Of a stretch of DNA of 64,000 nt, positions 34,277 through 43,235 are shown in pieces. The stretch covers positions 310,001 through 374,000 of the forward strand of contig NZ_BQHW01000002.1 of NCBI RefSeq assembly GCF_021602025.1, written 5' to 3'. Positions within the stretch are counted from its first letter, which is position 1; every line of letters starts with the position of its first letter. The notes under the pieces were generated by a model that saw nothing but the letters and a program-made list of their open reading frames with translations, had not been told where the DNA came from and did not search any database. This DNA comes from Pseudomonas ceruminis. GTDB taxonomy: Bacteria > Pseudomonadota > Gammaproteobacteria > Pseudomonadales > Pseudomonadaceae. A program made the position numbers and the translations under genes.

Positions 34277-34872
34277 TCACCTCCTTTGAGCGGGTCACGC
34301 TCCAGTGGGCCGCCGCTTACCGGCGCGCCAGCGCCCATGCCGACCGGGTCGACCGGGGTATAGGGCTTGTGGGTGGAGACATCGCTGGCACGGTCTGGCT
34401 GGGGCGCGCTGCTGTGGTAGGGCTCACTGGCACCATAAGCAGGCGGTGCGGTGGATGCCCCTGCCGTGGAACTGGCGCTGGCACGCAGAAAGCGCGACAA
34501 GGCGAAGCCGATCGCCACGCTGCCCGCCAGGAACAACCCAGGGTTGTCCCGCGCCAGGCGCGAACCGCGATGCAGCAGGTCTTCTGCGCTTTCGTGGCGG
34601 ATCTGCTCGGCAAAGCTGCCCACACATTCGGCCGCCTGGGTCAGGTATTGGGAAAGCCCCAGCGTGTCCTTGCCCTCCAACGCCGACGCTGCCGAGCGGG
34701 CGCCTTCCTGCAAGGAGTCGAGCTGATCGGCTGCCGTGTCGCGGTAATGCTCGTACTGCTCGGCGCCTTGAACTTTTGCTTCGTTTAGCAGGGCACCTGC
34801 TTCGTCGGTTATGGCGTGCAAGTGGTCCTGGGTGCTGCCCGGCGGCGATGCCGAGCCTTGATCGCGTTCCAT
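34273..34872 (-). CDS. YqjD-like membrane-anchored protein of unknown function
   Basis: A 199-residue protein. Residues 1-110 are hydrophilic and helical (EAGALLNEAKVQGAEQYEHY, then AADQLDSLQEGARSAASALE). A membrane segment near residues 110-125 (PGLFLAGSVAIGFALSRFL) has the position and GFALSRFL motif of ElaB/YqjD-type anchors. The tail is a Pro/Ser/Ala-rich disordered region. ATG 34872 is taken because GAGG lies upstream; an ATG 18 codons earlier has no ribosome site. It is the first gene of the three-gene envelope operon and overlaps the second by 4 bases. Confidence 0.78.
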   Translation of the reverse strand: MERDQGSASPPGSTQDHLHAITDEAGALLNEAKVQGAEQYEHYRDTAADQLDSLQEGARSAASALEGKDTLGLSQYLTQAAECVGSFAEQIRHESAEDLLHRGSRLARDNPGLFLAGSVAIGFALSRFLRASASSTAGASTAPPAYGASEPYHSSAPQPDRASDVSTHKPYTPVDPVGMGAGAPVSGGPLERDPLKGGE

Positions 34873-34969
34873 GGTCGTGTCCCTCGCTGATGAAGAGCCG
34901 GCAAGTGCCGGGTTGTGTGCCTTCATTCGGGGGACGCAGGGCGCGCGCGTGGAGTTCAGTCAGAATGAT

Positions 34970-35015
34970 CGGTAACCCCTACCCTGGGCACCAATGGCTT
35001 GCGCAAGGGTTACCG
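34970..35015. repeat. Inverted repeat upstream of the envelope-stress operon
   Basis: CGGTAACCC (34970-34978) and GGGTTACCG (35007-35015) are perfect 9-base arms with a 28-base spacer. The pair lies between the sensor kinase stop and the operon's first start, so it may be an operator or part of a terminator. The GGTAACC core is itself palindromic. Confidence 0.4.
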
Positions 35016-35050
35016 GGGCGAGGTTGGCAGGTGCGAAGTGACGGATGGCC

Positions 35051-36598
35051 TCACAACCTGAAGCGCACGTTGATCGTGCTCTTTTCACGGCGATCAACGC
35101 TGATCGCCGCAGTACCGTAACCCGAATAGCTCTTCACCAGGCGCATGCCCAAACCTGTGCCGGTGGGTTTGGGGTACGACGCGGGGAAGCCGTCACCCTC
35201 GTCGGTAACGGTGATCAAGGCATGGTCGCCAGCGTCCTTCACGCTCACGCCGATGGTGCCTTTGCCATACTTGAGCGCATTGGTGATCAGTTCGGAGATC
35301 ACCAGGCCAAGCGGTGCCATCCGCTCGGGCGGCAGCACGAACGTGTCGGCCTGCAGCAGAATCTGCCGGTCGGCAATCGATTTGCCAAGGTCGCCCAACA
35401 GCGCAGCCAGGTAGTCGCCGGCGCGGACCGCCTGTGTTTCCGCATTCTGGTAAAGCCGCTCATGGACGCTGGCAATGGTCACCACGCGCCCGGCGGCGGT
35501 CTGTAGCTGCAGCTTGACCGCTTCGTCGGCCGCAAGGTTTGCCTGGAGCAAAAGCAGGGTGTTGACCAGGTGCAGGCTGTTCTTGACGCGGTGATGGATC
35601 TCTTCCAGGTGAAAGTCGCTTTCGGTGAGCCGGGTGTGCTGGGCATCGATCAACGACAACAGCTGGGCTTCGTAGTGATGCCGCTCGGTGATGTCCCTGG
35701 ACACAGCGATGATCTTGTCCACTGTACCCTGGCCGCCAAGGATGGGCGCGACCGTGACATCCCACCATTTCGGTTCGCCCTGCAGGGTGGGGCATAGTGC
35801 CTCGAAACGCGTCGCTTCACCGCTGCCCACCTTGGCCAGGGCGGCATCCACCACGCCCTGGGACGCCTCGGGCCACAACTGTGACCACACCCGGCCTTTG
35901 ACCTGAGCCAGGTCACCGATTTGCATCAGGCCTAGGCCAGCTTCGTTCATGAACTCGATTGCGCCGCCTGCTGACAGAATCTTCACGCAGTCGGGGCTCG
36001 CATTGAGCACGCTTTCCGAATAGGGGTCTGGGCGCAGGGTTTGCGCCCCCGCAGCCAACCGCTCCACCGCCATGGAAATGACGTTGGAGATACCCTCCAT
36101 GAACACCAGGTCGCTTTCGATGAAATCGTCGCCGTTGCCGCTATCGGCCTCAAGCACGCCGAACGGCGCCGAAATACCACGAATAGGCACGTTTATCGCC
36201 CGCTCGATGCCGTACTTCTTGAGCAGCGAAGGGGTACGAAAACGTTGTTCCAGGCCTAAATGGTTGGACAGCACGGGCCGGTAGGTGGCCATGGCATAGC
36301 CCGCCGGGCTGGCTTCATCGCCCCCTATCCGTGCGCTGCCGATGTCGGCCGCGTCCCACCCCACACCGTGGGAAAGCAATAATTCGTCACTCTGGGCAAT
36401 GGGCATGAGCACCTTGGCAAAGCGGGTTCGCATGCCCGTTGCGACGGTTGCACACGCCTGGTCGAGCAACTCATCGAGGTCGGATGCCTTGAGCGACATC
36501 ACACCAAACTCGACTACCAGTTCATGTTGCTTGCGCAGGCGCGCATGGGACTTCTGCAGCGCTGCACGAATGGTTTCGTCTGGAGGGGACTGTTGCAT
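35051..36598 (-). CDS. Soluble GAF-PAS sensor histidine kinase (HisKA_2 type)
   Basis: A 515-residue cytosolic kinase without membrane helices. A GAF domain covers about residues 25-170, a PAS/PAC domain about 185-310, a HisKA_2 dimerisation domain holds the phospho-acceptor in LEEIHHRVKNSLHLVNTLLL near residue 334, and an HATPase domain (NALKYG; DEGDGFPASYPKPTGTGLGM) ends the protein. HisKA_2 kinases are common in general stress and light/redox signalling. The GAF domain could bind a small ligand. No response regulator is adjacent, so its partner lies elsewhere. The ribosome site before ATG 36598 is weak. Confidence 0.87.
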   Translation of the reverse strand: MQQSPPDETIRAALQKSHARLRKQHELVVEFGVMSLKASDLDELLDQACATVATGMRTRFAKVLMPIAQSDELLLSHGVGWDAADIGSARIGGDEASPAGYAMATYRPVLSNHLGLEQRFRTPSLLKKYGIERAINVPIRGISAPFGVLEADSGNGDDFIESDLVFMEGISNVISMAVERLAAGAQTLRPDPYSESVLNASPDCVKILSAGGAIEFMNEAGLGLMQIGDLAQVKGRVWSQLWPEASQGVVDAALAKVGSGEATRFEALCPTLQGEPKWWDVTVAPILGGQGTVDKIIAVSRDITERHHYEAQLLSLIDAQHTRLTESDFHLEEIHHRVKNSLHLVNTLLLLQANLAADEAVKLQLQTAAGRVVTIASVHERLYQNAETQAVRAGDYLAALLGDLGKSIADRQILLQADTFVLPPERMAPLGLVISELITNALKYGKGTIGVSVKDAGDHALITVTDEGDGFPASYPKPTGTGLGMRLVKSYSGYGTAAISVDRREKSTINVRFRL

Positions 36599-36897
36599 GG
36601 GTATTTGCTGCTCACCAGGTGATAGGAGTCAGGCACTTCAACCAATCTACACAACTGTACGGGCGAAAGACAGGTGGCCCGTCGCCCCACGCTGATCGGC
36701 TCCACGCCAGGGCAACCAAGCGGAAAAACGATGACCGGCATGACTCCGTGCGGTTATCGAACAGTTGCCCGGTACGCGAATTGACGGTCACTCCCAGACT
36801 GCGCACCATTGACGGGTCGGCGAGCCCTGCCCTGCCCCAGGCAAAACCGCGACGCAGCTGCTGCCGCTCACATCAAATTCAAAAAAATGATGTCCCC
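36599..36897. other. Intergenic region between divergent sensor kinase and MFS genes
   Basis: A 299-base gap that must hold two divergent promoters. TTGACG at about 36779 could be a -35 box for the rightward gene, but no convincing -10 box follows. I see no gene, repeat or strong hairpin in it. Confidence 0.4.
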
Positions 36898-38232
36898 ATG
36901 ACCCCTTCCAAGTTTGATACTGCCACCCCCCTTACAGCCCACGGCTGCGTCGGTGACAAGGTTCGCCACGCCTTGGCCGTCGGCAAGACCCGTTGGGGCA
37001 TGCTCGCCCTGGTGTTCTTCGCCACCACCCTGAACTACATCGACCGCGCCGCCCTCGGCATCATGCAGCCGGTGCTCGCCAAGGACATGGGCTGGACGGC
37101 CATGGACTATGCCGACATCAACTTCTGGTTCCAGGTGGGCTATGCGATAGGTTTCCTGTTGCAGGGCAGGCTGATCGACAAGGTCGGCGTGAAACACGCG
37201 TTCTTCGTTGCGGTGCTGCTGTGGAGCCTTGCCACCGGTGCCCATGGCCTGGCCACCTCGGCGGCAGGGTTCATGGTCTGCCGCTTCATCCTCGGCCTGA
37301 CCGAGGCAGCCAACTATCCGGCATGCGTGAAGACCACGCGCCTGTGGTTCCCGGCTGGCGAACGAGCCATCGCCACTGGCCTGTTCAACGCCGGCACCAA
37401 TGTCGGCGCGATGGTCACCCCGGCCCTGCTGCCGCTGATCCTGGCAGCCTGGGGCTGGCAGGCGGCATTCATCGCCATGGGTAGCCTGGGGCTGGTCTGG
37501 GTGGTGCTGTGGGGCCTTTACTACTTTAATCCAGAAGACCATCCGCGCGTGGCCCCGCGTGAGCTTGACTACATCCAGCAGGAGGTAGAACCGCACGCCT
37601 CGCCGCTGCCGTTCAGGCGCATCCTGCGTCAGCGTGGCACCTGGGCGTTCGCCGTGGCGTACGCGATCACAGCGCCGGTGTTCTGGTTCTACCTGTATTG
37701 GCTGCCGCCGTTTCTCAACCAGCAGTACAATCTCGGTATCAGCGTCACGCAGATGGGCATACCGCTGATCCTGATCTGGCTCACCGCAGACTTCAGCAGC
37801 ATCGGCGGCGGCATCCTGTCGTCCTGGCTGATCGGCCGGGGCGTGCGGGCGACTCGCGCCCGGCTGATTTCGATGCTGATCTTCGCCTGCACCATCCTGA
37901 GCGTGGTCTTTGCCGCCCACGCCAGTGGCTTGTGGATGGCCGTGCTGGCCATCGCCGTGGCAGTGGGCGCGCACCAGGCCTGGACAGCCAACATCTGGAG
38001 CTTGGTCATGGACTACACGCCCAAGCACCTGGTGAGCACAGTGTTCGGCTTTGGCAGCTTGTGCGCAGCCGTCGGCGGGATGTTCATGACACAGATCGTC
38101 GGCAGCGTGCTGACCCTCACCCACAACAACTATGCCGTGTTATTTACCCTGATCCCGCTGATGTATTTCCTGGGGTTGATCTGGCTGTATTTCATGGCGC
38201 CGCGCCAGATCGAAACGGCTGGAACGTCCTAA
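36898..38232 (+). CDS. MFS transporter, ACS family
   Basis: A 444-residue inner-membrane carrier with about 12 hydrophobic helices. The first contains TLNYIDRAALGIMQPVLAKDMGW, typical of ACS carriers for sugar acids and related organic acids (the LNYIDRxxL form is that of the hexuronate/glucarate branch). WAFAVAYAITAPVFWFYLYW and AHQAWTANIWSLVMDYTPK are later landmarks. No clear ribosome site precedes ATG 36898. It originally headed a catabolic cluster: the next two genes, an isomerase and a flavoprotein, are now broken, so its substrate pathway may be non-functional. It overlaps the convergent isomerase remnant by 4 bases. Confidence 0.87.
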   Translation: MTPSKFDTATPLTAHGCVGDKVRHALAVGKTRWGMLALVFFATTLNYIDRAALGIMQPVLAKDMGWTAMDYADINFWFQVGYAIGFLLQGRLIDKVGVKHAFFVAVLLWSLATGAHGLATSAAGFMVCRFILGLTEAANYPACVKTTRLWFPAGERAIATGLFNAGTNVGAMVTPALLPLILAAWGWQAAFIAMGSLGLVWVVLWGLYYFNPEDHPRVAPRELDYIQQEVEPHASPLPFRRILRQRGTWAFAVAYAITAPVFWFYLYWLPPFLNQQYNLGISVTQMGIPLILIWLTADFSSIGGGILSSWLIGRGVRATRARLISMLIFACTILSVVFAAHASGLWMAVLAIAVAVGAHQAWTANIWSLVMDYTPKHLVSTVFGFGSLCAAVGGMFMTQIVGSVLTLTHNNYAVLFTLIPLMYFLGLIWLYFMAPRQIETAGTS

Positions 38233-38573
38233 TCGAGCAGCGATGTGCGTGCCAGCACGGCTCGGGCTTTGTGCAGCGCCATGCGCGCTCGCGCTTCGCC
38301 ACTCACCCCCTGCTCCAGTAATTGTCGAGTCGGGATCTCAAGGCTCAACGGCACAGCCTTTGGCAGCGCACGCAACAGGCCGACCAGGTCCGCATCGCCC
38401 TCCCCCGGGAAACGCCGCTCGTTGCGGGCCTGGCGCAGGATTTCGTCCAGGTCGGCCGGCACTGGCCCGGCCACGTCGCAGAGCTGGGCGTAACGCATGC
38501 GCTGCGGCGCCAGCCGCGCCAGGTCTTCGAGCGATGACGCCGACCGGTTGAAATGGAATGCATCCACCAACAC
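38229..38573 (-). pseudogene. C-terminal remnant of a sugar-phosphate isomerase/epimerase (TIM barrel)
   Basis: Only about the last 115 residues of a family usually near 260-280 residues remain. The readable part runs from VLVDAFHFNRSASSLEDL through QLCDVAGPVPADL, RRFPGEGDADLVGLLRALP and VPLSLEIPT to the stop. These are the C-terminal strands of the AP_endonuc_2/xylose-isomerase-like barrel, including substrate-side His and Asp residues. Upstream the frame continues into an unrelated sequence that matches a flavoprotein N-terminus, so the natural start and N-terminal half are gone. It converges with the MFS gene and was probably an enzyme of the same pathway. It cannot fold as a full barrel. 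Confidence 0.8.
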
Positions 38574-38612
38574 GCCGCCGGAGCCAATGACCAGAACATC
38601 GCATTCGGCTTC
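38574..38612 (-). other. Inverted fragment of a flavoprotein N-terminal FAD motif
   Basis: On the minus strand these 39 bases encode EAECDVLVIGSGG, the classic start of FAD_binding_2 flavoproteins such as fumarate-reductase-like or ketosteroid dehydrogenases. It is fused in frame to the isomerase remnant. The rest of a flavoprotein of that family, lacking exactly this N-terminus, starts immediately to the right on the plus strand. The fragment therefore marks an inversion/deletion breakpoint. Confidence 0.75.
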
Positions 38613-40004
38613 AATGCCATCCCCGACATGCACGGCGACACCCCTGGCGCTGCCACGGGTGGGCATCAGGTGATCGCCGCCCCCTATGATGCCCGCGAAG
38701 TGGGCGCACTGTTGCCGCGCCTGCGCAGGACGCTGCGCGAAACTTCGTTCATGGGCATGCCAATCATGGCCGGTGCCGACCTGGCTGCCTTTCTCAACAT
38801 GACCCGTTCGCCGCGCGCGTTCGGGCAGGTGTGCAAGCGCCTCGGTCGCCATTTGTATCACCTGGCCCGCCATGGCCGGGCCATGCACCTGGTCAACGGC
38901 GTGGCGCTGGTGGCACGCCTGGCCAAATCAGCCGAAGACCTTGGTGTACGCCTGATCGAATCGGCCCCGGCCAAGCGCCTGCTGCTCGAAGGCGGTGAAG
39001 TGCGCGGGGCGGTGGTCGGCACCGCGCAGGGTGAATTGACGGTTCGTGCCAACGCCGTAGTGCTCGCTGCAGGCGGCTTCCCCCACGACGCTGTGCGGCG
39101 CCAGCAACTGCTTGCCGGCGGCACCGCCGCCGAGGACCTTCTCGCCCTGCCCCCGACATCGTGCTCCGGCGATGGCTTGCGCCTTGGCGAGGCCGCTGGC
39201 GGTGTCGTCGCAACCGACCTGAAGTCGGCGGTGGCGTGGGCGCCGGTGTCCAAGGTGCGACACCGTGACGGCAGCATCGGCCATTTCCCGCACATCATCG
39301 AACGCGGCAAGCCGGGCATCATCGGCGTCCTGGCCAACGGCAAGCGCTTCGTCAACGAAGCCCAGGGTTACTACGACTACGTGGCGGCGATGCTCGAGGC
39401 CGTACCGGCGGGCGAACACGCTTGTTCGTGGCTGGTCTGCGACCACCGTTTTCTGCGCCGCTATGGCCTTGGCTATGCCCGCCCGGCCCCGCTGCCGGTA
39501 TGGCCGCACCTGCGCAGCGGATACCTCAAGCGCGGCGCCAGCATCGAACAACTTGCCCAGGCCTGCGGTATCGACCCGGCCGGCTTGCGCGCCACGGTGG
39601 CCGAGTTCAACAGCCATGCCCGTCATGGCCAGGACCCGGCATTCGGCCGCGGATCCACACCGTTCGCGCGCAAACAGGGTGATCCGCTGCACCAGGGGCC
39701 CAACCCCTGCGTCGCGCCAATCGAGCATGGGCCGTTCTATGCGGTGAAGGTTCAGGCGGGGTGCTTCGGCACGTTCGCCGGCCTGCGCACCGATGGCCAC
39801 GCACGGGTGCTGGACGCCGATGGGCAGCCCATCAAAGGCCTGTATGCGGCAGGGACCGACATGGCCAGCGTGTTCGGCGGCTGGTACCCCTCCGGCGGCA
39901 TCAACCTTGGTCCCGCGCTGACCTTTGGCTATGTGGCCGGGCGGCATATCGCCGGGGTGCAGGCCACGACCGGCGCCAGCACCCCGACACCGGCAGCGTG
40001 GTAA
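38613..40004 (+). pseudogene. FAD_binding_2 flavoprotein (fumarate reductase/ketosteroid dehydrogenase-like) lacking its N-terminus
   Basis: About 463 residues from AIPDMHGDTPGAATGGHQ to the stop match the middle and C-terminal parts of an FAD_binding_2 protein: NGVALVARLAKSAEDLGVRL, NAVVLAAGGFPHD, LANGKRFVNEAQGYYDYV, and the C-terminal FAD-contact GTDMASVFGGWYPSGGINLGPA. The N-terminal GxGxxG FAD motif and roughly 100 residues are absent. The only in-frame ATG upstream (38553) lies in antisense isomerase sequence. The missing FAD motif is found inverted at 38574-38612. Without it the protein cannot hold FAD normally, so I call it a pseudogene, although the remaining frame has no stop codons, which points to a recent event. 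Confidence 0.78.
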
Positions 40005-40095
40005 TGGCAGGATGTTGAAATTGATGATGTTTTTTTAACGTTTTTTTGCCAAACGCTTCCTTAGTGTGGCTTGCGAGTCACACAGGTAGCTGAAA

Positions 40096-40362
40096 ATGAA
40101 ACCACCCCCGCCCGCACAGCCAAGCGACACCGCCATCACCGAAGCCTCGACGTGGTGCCTGCGTCTGCACGACGACGAATGCACCGCACAAGACCATGCC
40201 GCGTTCGAGCACTGGCTCCAGGCCGACCCGCTACATGCCTTCGAGTACGCCAAGATGCTCGAGATCTGGGCGCTCAGTGACCAGCTTCCCAACCACCTGG
40301 CCAGCGCAAAGAAGCTTCTCACCCACCCTGCGCCCCGCAAGGAAGGGACGCTGGACAGTTAG
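40096..40362 (+). CDS. Orphan FecR N-terminal (DUF4880) domain protein
   Basis: An 88-residue protein. ITEASTWCLRLHDDECTAQD, AAFEHWLQADPLHAFEYAKM and LEIWALS match the N-terminal cytoplasmic domain (DUF4880) of FecR/PupR anti-sigma regulators, the part that touches the ECF sigma factor. The membrane helix and periplasmic FecR domain are absent and no sigma factor or TonB receptor gene is beside it. It is either a stand-alone sigma-binding protein or a leftover of a larger gene. The tail (LASAKKLLTHPAPRKEGTLDS) is hydrophilic and ends cleanly. The ribosome site is weak. It converges on the hybrid kinase gene. Confidence 0.7.
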   Translation: MKPPPPAQPSDTAITEASTWCLRLHDDECTAQDHAAFEHWLQADPLHAFEYAKMLEIWALSDQLPNHLASAKKLLTHPAPRKEGTLDS

Positions 40363-40417
40363 CCGCCTGGCGTAGGAGATATTGCTATATGGGCCCGGCA
40401 GCGTCGGACCCACAGGC

Positions 40418-42370
40418 TCAGCCTGCAGCCAGCAAACCCAGGGTCCGCCGTACCTTTTCCAGCAACTCGCCGATCTGGAACGGCTTGATCAGAATGTCCA
40501 TTCCCGTGCCCAGAAACGCCTGGCGGTCCAGCGCTGGCTCGGCGTAACCGGTCATGAACAGCACGGGCAGGCCTGGCCGATAGATACGCGCCATGTCGGC
40601 CAGCTCCCGGCCACTGATGCCGGGCAGCCCGACATCGGTCAGCAACAGCGCAATGCCGGTGTCTTCGCGTAAATGATCCAACGCCTGCTCAATGGTTTCG
40701 GCCAGGGTGCAACGATAGCCCGCATCGGCCAGCACTTCGGCCACCGACAGGCGCACCGAGGCCATGTCCTCGACCACCAGCACATGCTCGCCGCTACCCT
40801 GCTCTTCGGGCTTTGGCCGGCGCTCCTCGCGGGGCACTTGGTGATTGCTGGCCGGCAGCATCAACGTTACCTCGGTGCCCAGCCCCAGTGCGCTGCGAAT
40901 CGCCACGTGCCCGCCGGACTGGCGGGCAAAGCCGTAGATGGTCGACAAACCGAGCCCCGTGCCCTGCCCCACCGGTTTGGTGGTAAAGAACGGGTCGAAT
41001 ACCTTTTCCAGCAACGCCGGCTCGATACCACTGCCATCGTCGCGCACCGTCACTGCCACATACGGGCCGTCCTGCAGGTTCGGGTCGGCATGGGACCACG
41101 TCGCCCCGGTGTTCACCCAGATATGCCCACCCTTAGGCAACGCATCGCGGGCATTGATCACCAGGTTGAGCACCGCGCTCTCCAGCTGAATCGGGTCGAC
41201 CAACGCCACCGCGGGCTGGCTGGAAAGCTCCAGCTTCAAGGCAATGCGCTCGCCGATGGTGCGGGTGATCAGCTCTTCCAGGGACCGCACCCGCTCGTTG
41301 ATGTCCACCGGGCGGGTATCCAGCGGCTGCTGGCGAGCAAAGGCCAACAATCGATGGGTCAACGACGCGGCGCTCATCGCCGAGCTGAGCGCCGCGTCGG
41401 CATAGCACGGCACCTTTTCCAGGCGGTTTTGCGCCACCCGTTTGCGGATCAGCTCCAGGCTGGTGATGATGCCGGTCAACAGATTGTTGAAGTCGTGGGC
41501 AATGCCCCCGGTGAGGCTGCCGAGGGCATCCATCTTCTGCAGTTGCAGCAATTGCGCCTCAGTCTGCGCCCGCTGCGCCATTTCCTGGGCCAGCTGAGTG
41601 TTGGCGTCGTCCAGGCGCGCCAGATGCGAGCGCTCGCGATGGCGGTGCTCAGTGACATCCTCGACAAACACCAGGCACAGCCCCGGCACGCGATGGGGCG
41701 ACAGTTGCCATTCGGTGTCTCTGGGCAAGCCTTCTACCGTCATCGCCAGGTTGCCGCGCCAGCGCTGGCCGCCAGCCAAGTGCTCGCGCAAGGTGGCCAG
41801 GGCACTGTGTTGCCCCTCGGCAAAGCATTCCTGCAGCGCGTGCGGGTTGCGGTTGTCCTGAATCAGCGCATAGAACGCCTGGTTGCACTCATGCACCTTG
41901 AGCCCGGCATCCAGCACCGCGATGGGGGCAGAAACGTTGGTGAAAATCTCGCGGAAACTCGCCTCGCTGTCGCGCAGCGCACGTTCGGTGTCGCGCACCC
42001 GCAGCAGCGTGCGCAACGTCGCCACCAGCACATCCGGGTCTACGGGGTGTACCAGGTAGGCATCGGCCCCAGCATCCAGGCCAGTGATGATATCGCCGGT
42101 CTGGATCGAGGCCGCCGAGACGTGGATCACTGGCAACAGCGCCGTGGCCGGGTCGGCGCGCAGCAACCGGACGATGTCGAACCCACTCATGTCGGGCAGG
42201 TTGACATCCAGTATCAACGCATCGATCTGCTCGCTGCCAATCAGCGCCAGGCCCTCGCCACCGGTGCCTGCCTCCAGCACCTGGTAATCGTGCAGCGCCA
42301 GGCGCCGACGCAGCGCATAGCGCGTCGCGGCGTTGTCGTCGACGATCAGCAGGCGGATGTCAGGGTTCAT
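40418..42370 (-). CDS. Hybrid sensor histidine kinase with receiver domains at both ends
   Basis: A 650-residue cytosolic protein. It starts with a receiver domain (LLIVDDNAATRYALRRRL, phospho-Asp in LILDVNLPDMSG near residue 54). Next come a PAS-like region (about 135-250), a HisKA domain (GGIAHDFNNLLTGI near residue 292), an HATPase domain (GTGLGLSTIYGFARQSGG) and a second receiver (LLLTDVGLPGISGREL, Asp near residue 580). It is the last gene of the stressosome operon and overlaps the preceding kinase gene by 11 bases. The N-terminal receiver probably accepts phosphate from that kinase, giving a relay. It has no DNA-binding or enzymatic output domain. Confidence 0.9.
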   Translation of the reverse strand: MNPDIRLLIVDDNAATRYALRRRLALHDYQVLEAGTGGEGLALIGSEQIDALILDVNLPDMSGFDIVRLLRADPATALLPVIHVSAASIQTGDIITGLDAGADAYLVHPVDPDVLVATLRTLLRVRDTERALRDSEASFREIFTNVSAPIAVLDAGLKVHECNQAFYALIQDNRNPHALQECFAEGQHSALATLREHLAGGQRWRGNLAMTVEGLPRDTEWQLSPHRVPGLCLVFVEDVTEHRHRERSHLARLDDANTQLAQEMAQRAQTEAQLLQLQKMDALGSLTGGIAHDFNNLLTGIITSLELIRKRVAQNRLEKVPCYADAALSSAMSAASLTHRLLAFARQQPLDTRPVDINERVRSLEELITRTIGERIALKLELSSQPAVALVDPIQLESAVLNLVINARDALPKGGHIWVNTGATWSHADPNLQDGPYVAVTVRDDGSGIEPALLEKVFDPFFTTKPVGQGTGLGLSTIYGFARQSGGHVAIRSALGLGTEVTLMLPASNHQVPREERRPKPEEQGSGEHVLVVEDMASVRLSVAEVLADAGYRCTLAETIEQALDHLREDTGIALLLTDVGLPGISGRELADMARIYRPGLPVLFMTGYAEPALDRQAFLGTGMDILIKPFQIGELLEKVRRTLGLLAAG

Positions 42371-43235
42371 CTGCGCTCTCCTGGGCCAGCGCCAGGGGGA
42401 TGATCACGAAGAACGACGAGCCCACCCCAGGCGCGCTGTCTACACCCACTTCCCCTCCCAGCAGCGCCGCAAAGCGCTTGCACAGCGACAGCCCCAGCCC
42501 CGTGCCACGCAGGCGTTTCTGCAGCGGCGAATCCACTTGGGTAAAGTCTTCGAACAACCCCTCCAGCAGCTCTGGGGCAATGCCGATGCCCGTGTCACTC
42601 ACGGCAAACCGTATCTGGTCGCTGCCATGCAATTTTGCCGACACCCGCACCTCGCCCCGGGTGGTGAACTTCAGCGCATTGGAGATGAAGTTGCGCAGGA
42701 TCTGCGCCAGCTTCTTGTCATCGGTATACAGCTGCGGCAAGCCCTGGGGTTCTTCGAAAATAAGGTCCACCGCCCCCGTGTCGACGATCGGCCGGAACAT
42801 CCCGCGCAGGGCAGCGAACAGGTCGAGCATGTCGAACCAGGCGGGCGAGATGGTGATCCGTCCCGCTTCGATCTTGGCCAGGTCGAGCAGGTCGTCGACC
42901 ATGTCGCTGAGCTCGCGGGTGGCGCTGCTGACGAACGCCACCTGCAACTGCTGCTCCTTGCTCAACGGCCCATCCACCTCGTCGGCGAGCAGGCTGGTGA
43001 TGCTCAGGATCGAGCCCAGCGGCGTACGGAACTCGTGGCTCATATAGGAAAGGAAGCGGCTTTTGAGGTCCGACGCCTGGCGTAATTGTTCGGCCTGGAT
43101 GTCCAGCTCCGCATAAAGCGCCAGCACACCCTGGTTGGTTTCTTCCAGTTCGGCACGCAGGGCCTGGTTCTCGGCCTGCAGGCGTGCCACGCAGGCGGCC
43201 TGTTCGGCGCCATTGTCGAGCGATGGCTCAGCCAT
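42360..43235 (-). CDS. Soluble sensor histidine kinase of the stressosome operon
   Basis: A 291-residue kinase made of an N-terminal coiled coil (about residues 15-55; VARLQAENQALRAELEETNQ), a HisKA domain with the phospho-His in FLSYMSHEFRTPLGSI near residue 65, and an HATPase domain (NFISNALKFTTRGEV; DTGIGIAPELLEGLF; GTGLGLSLCKRFAALLGGEV). It has no membrane segment and no classical sensor domain, so it must be told of stress by a partner protein, presumably the RsbR-S-T-phosphatase module encoded upstream. The gene overlaps the phosphatase gene by 8 bases and the hybrid kinase gene by 11. Confidence 0.88.
   Translation of the reverse strand: MAEPSLDNGAEQAACVARLQAENQALRAELEETNQGVLALYAELDIQAEQLRQASDLKSRFLSYMSHEFRTPLGSILSITSLLADEVDGPLSKEQQLQVAFVSSATRELSDMVDDLLDLAKIEAGRITISPAWFDMLDLFAALRGMFRPIVDTGAVDLIFEEPQGLPQLYTDDKKLAQILRNFISNALKFTTRGEVRVSAKLHGSDQIRFAVSDTGIGIAPELLEGLFEDFTQVDSPLQKRLRGTGLGLSLCKRFAALLGGEVGVDSAPGVGSSFFVIIPLALAQESADEP

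Noticed and set aside
40673-42403. 576-codon plus-strand frame over the hybrid kinase
   Set aside because: Mirror frame of the kinase; Gln/His/Arg-rich sequence without domains.
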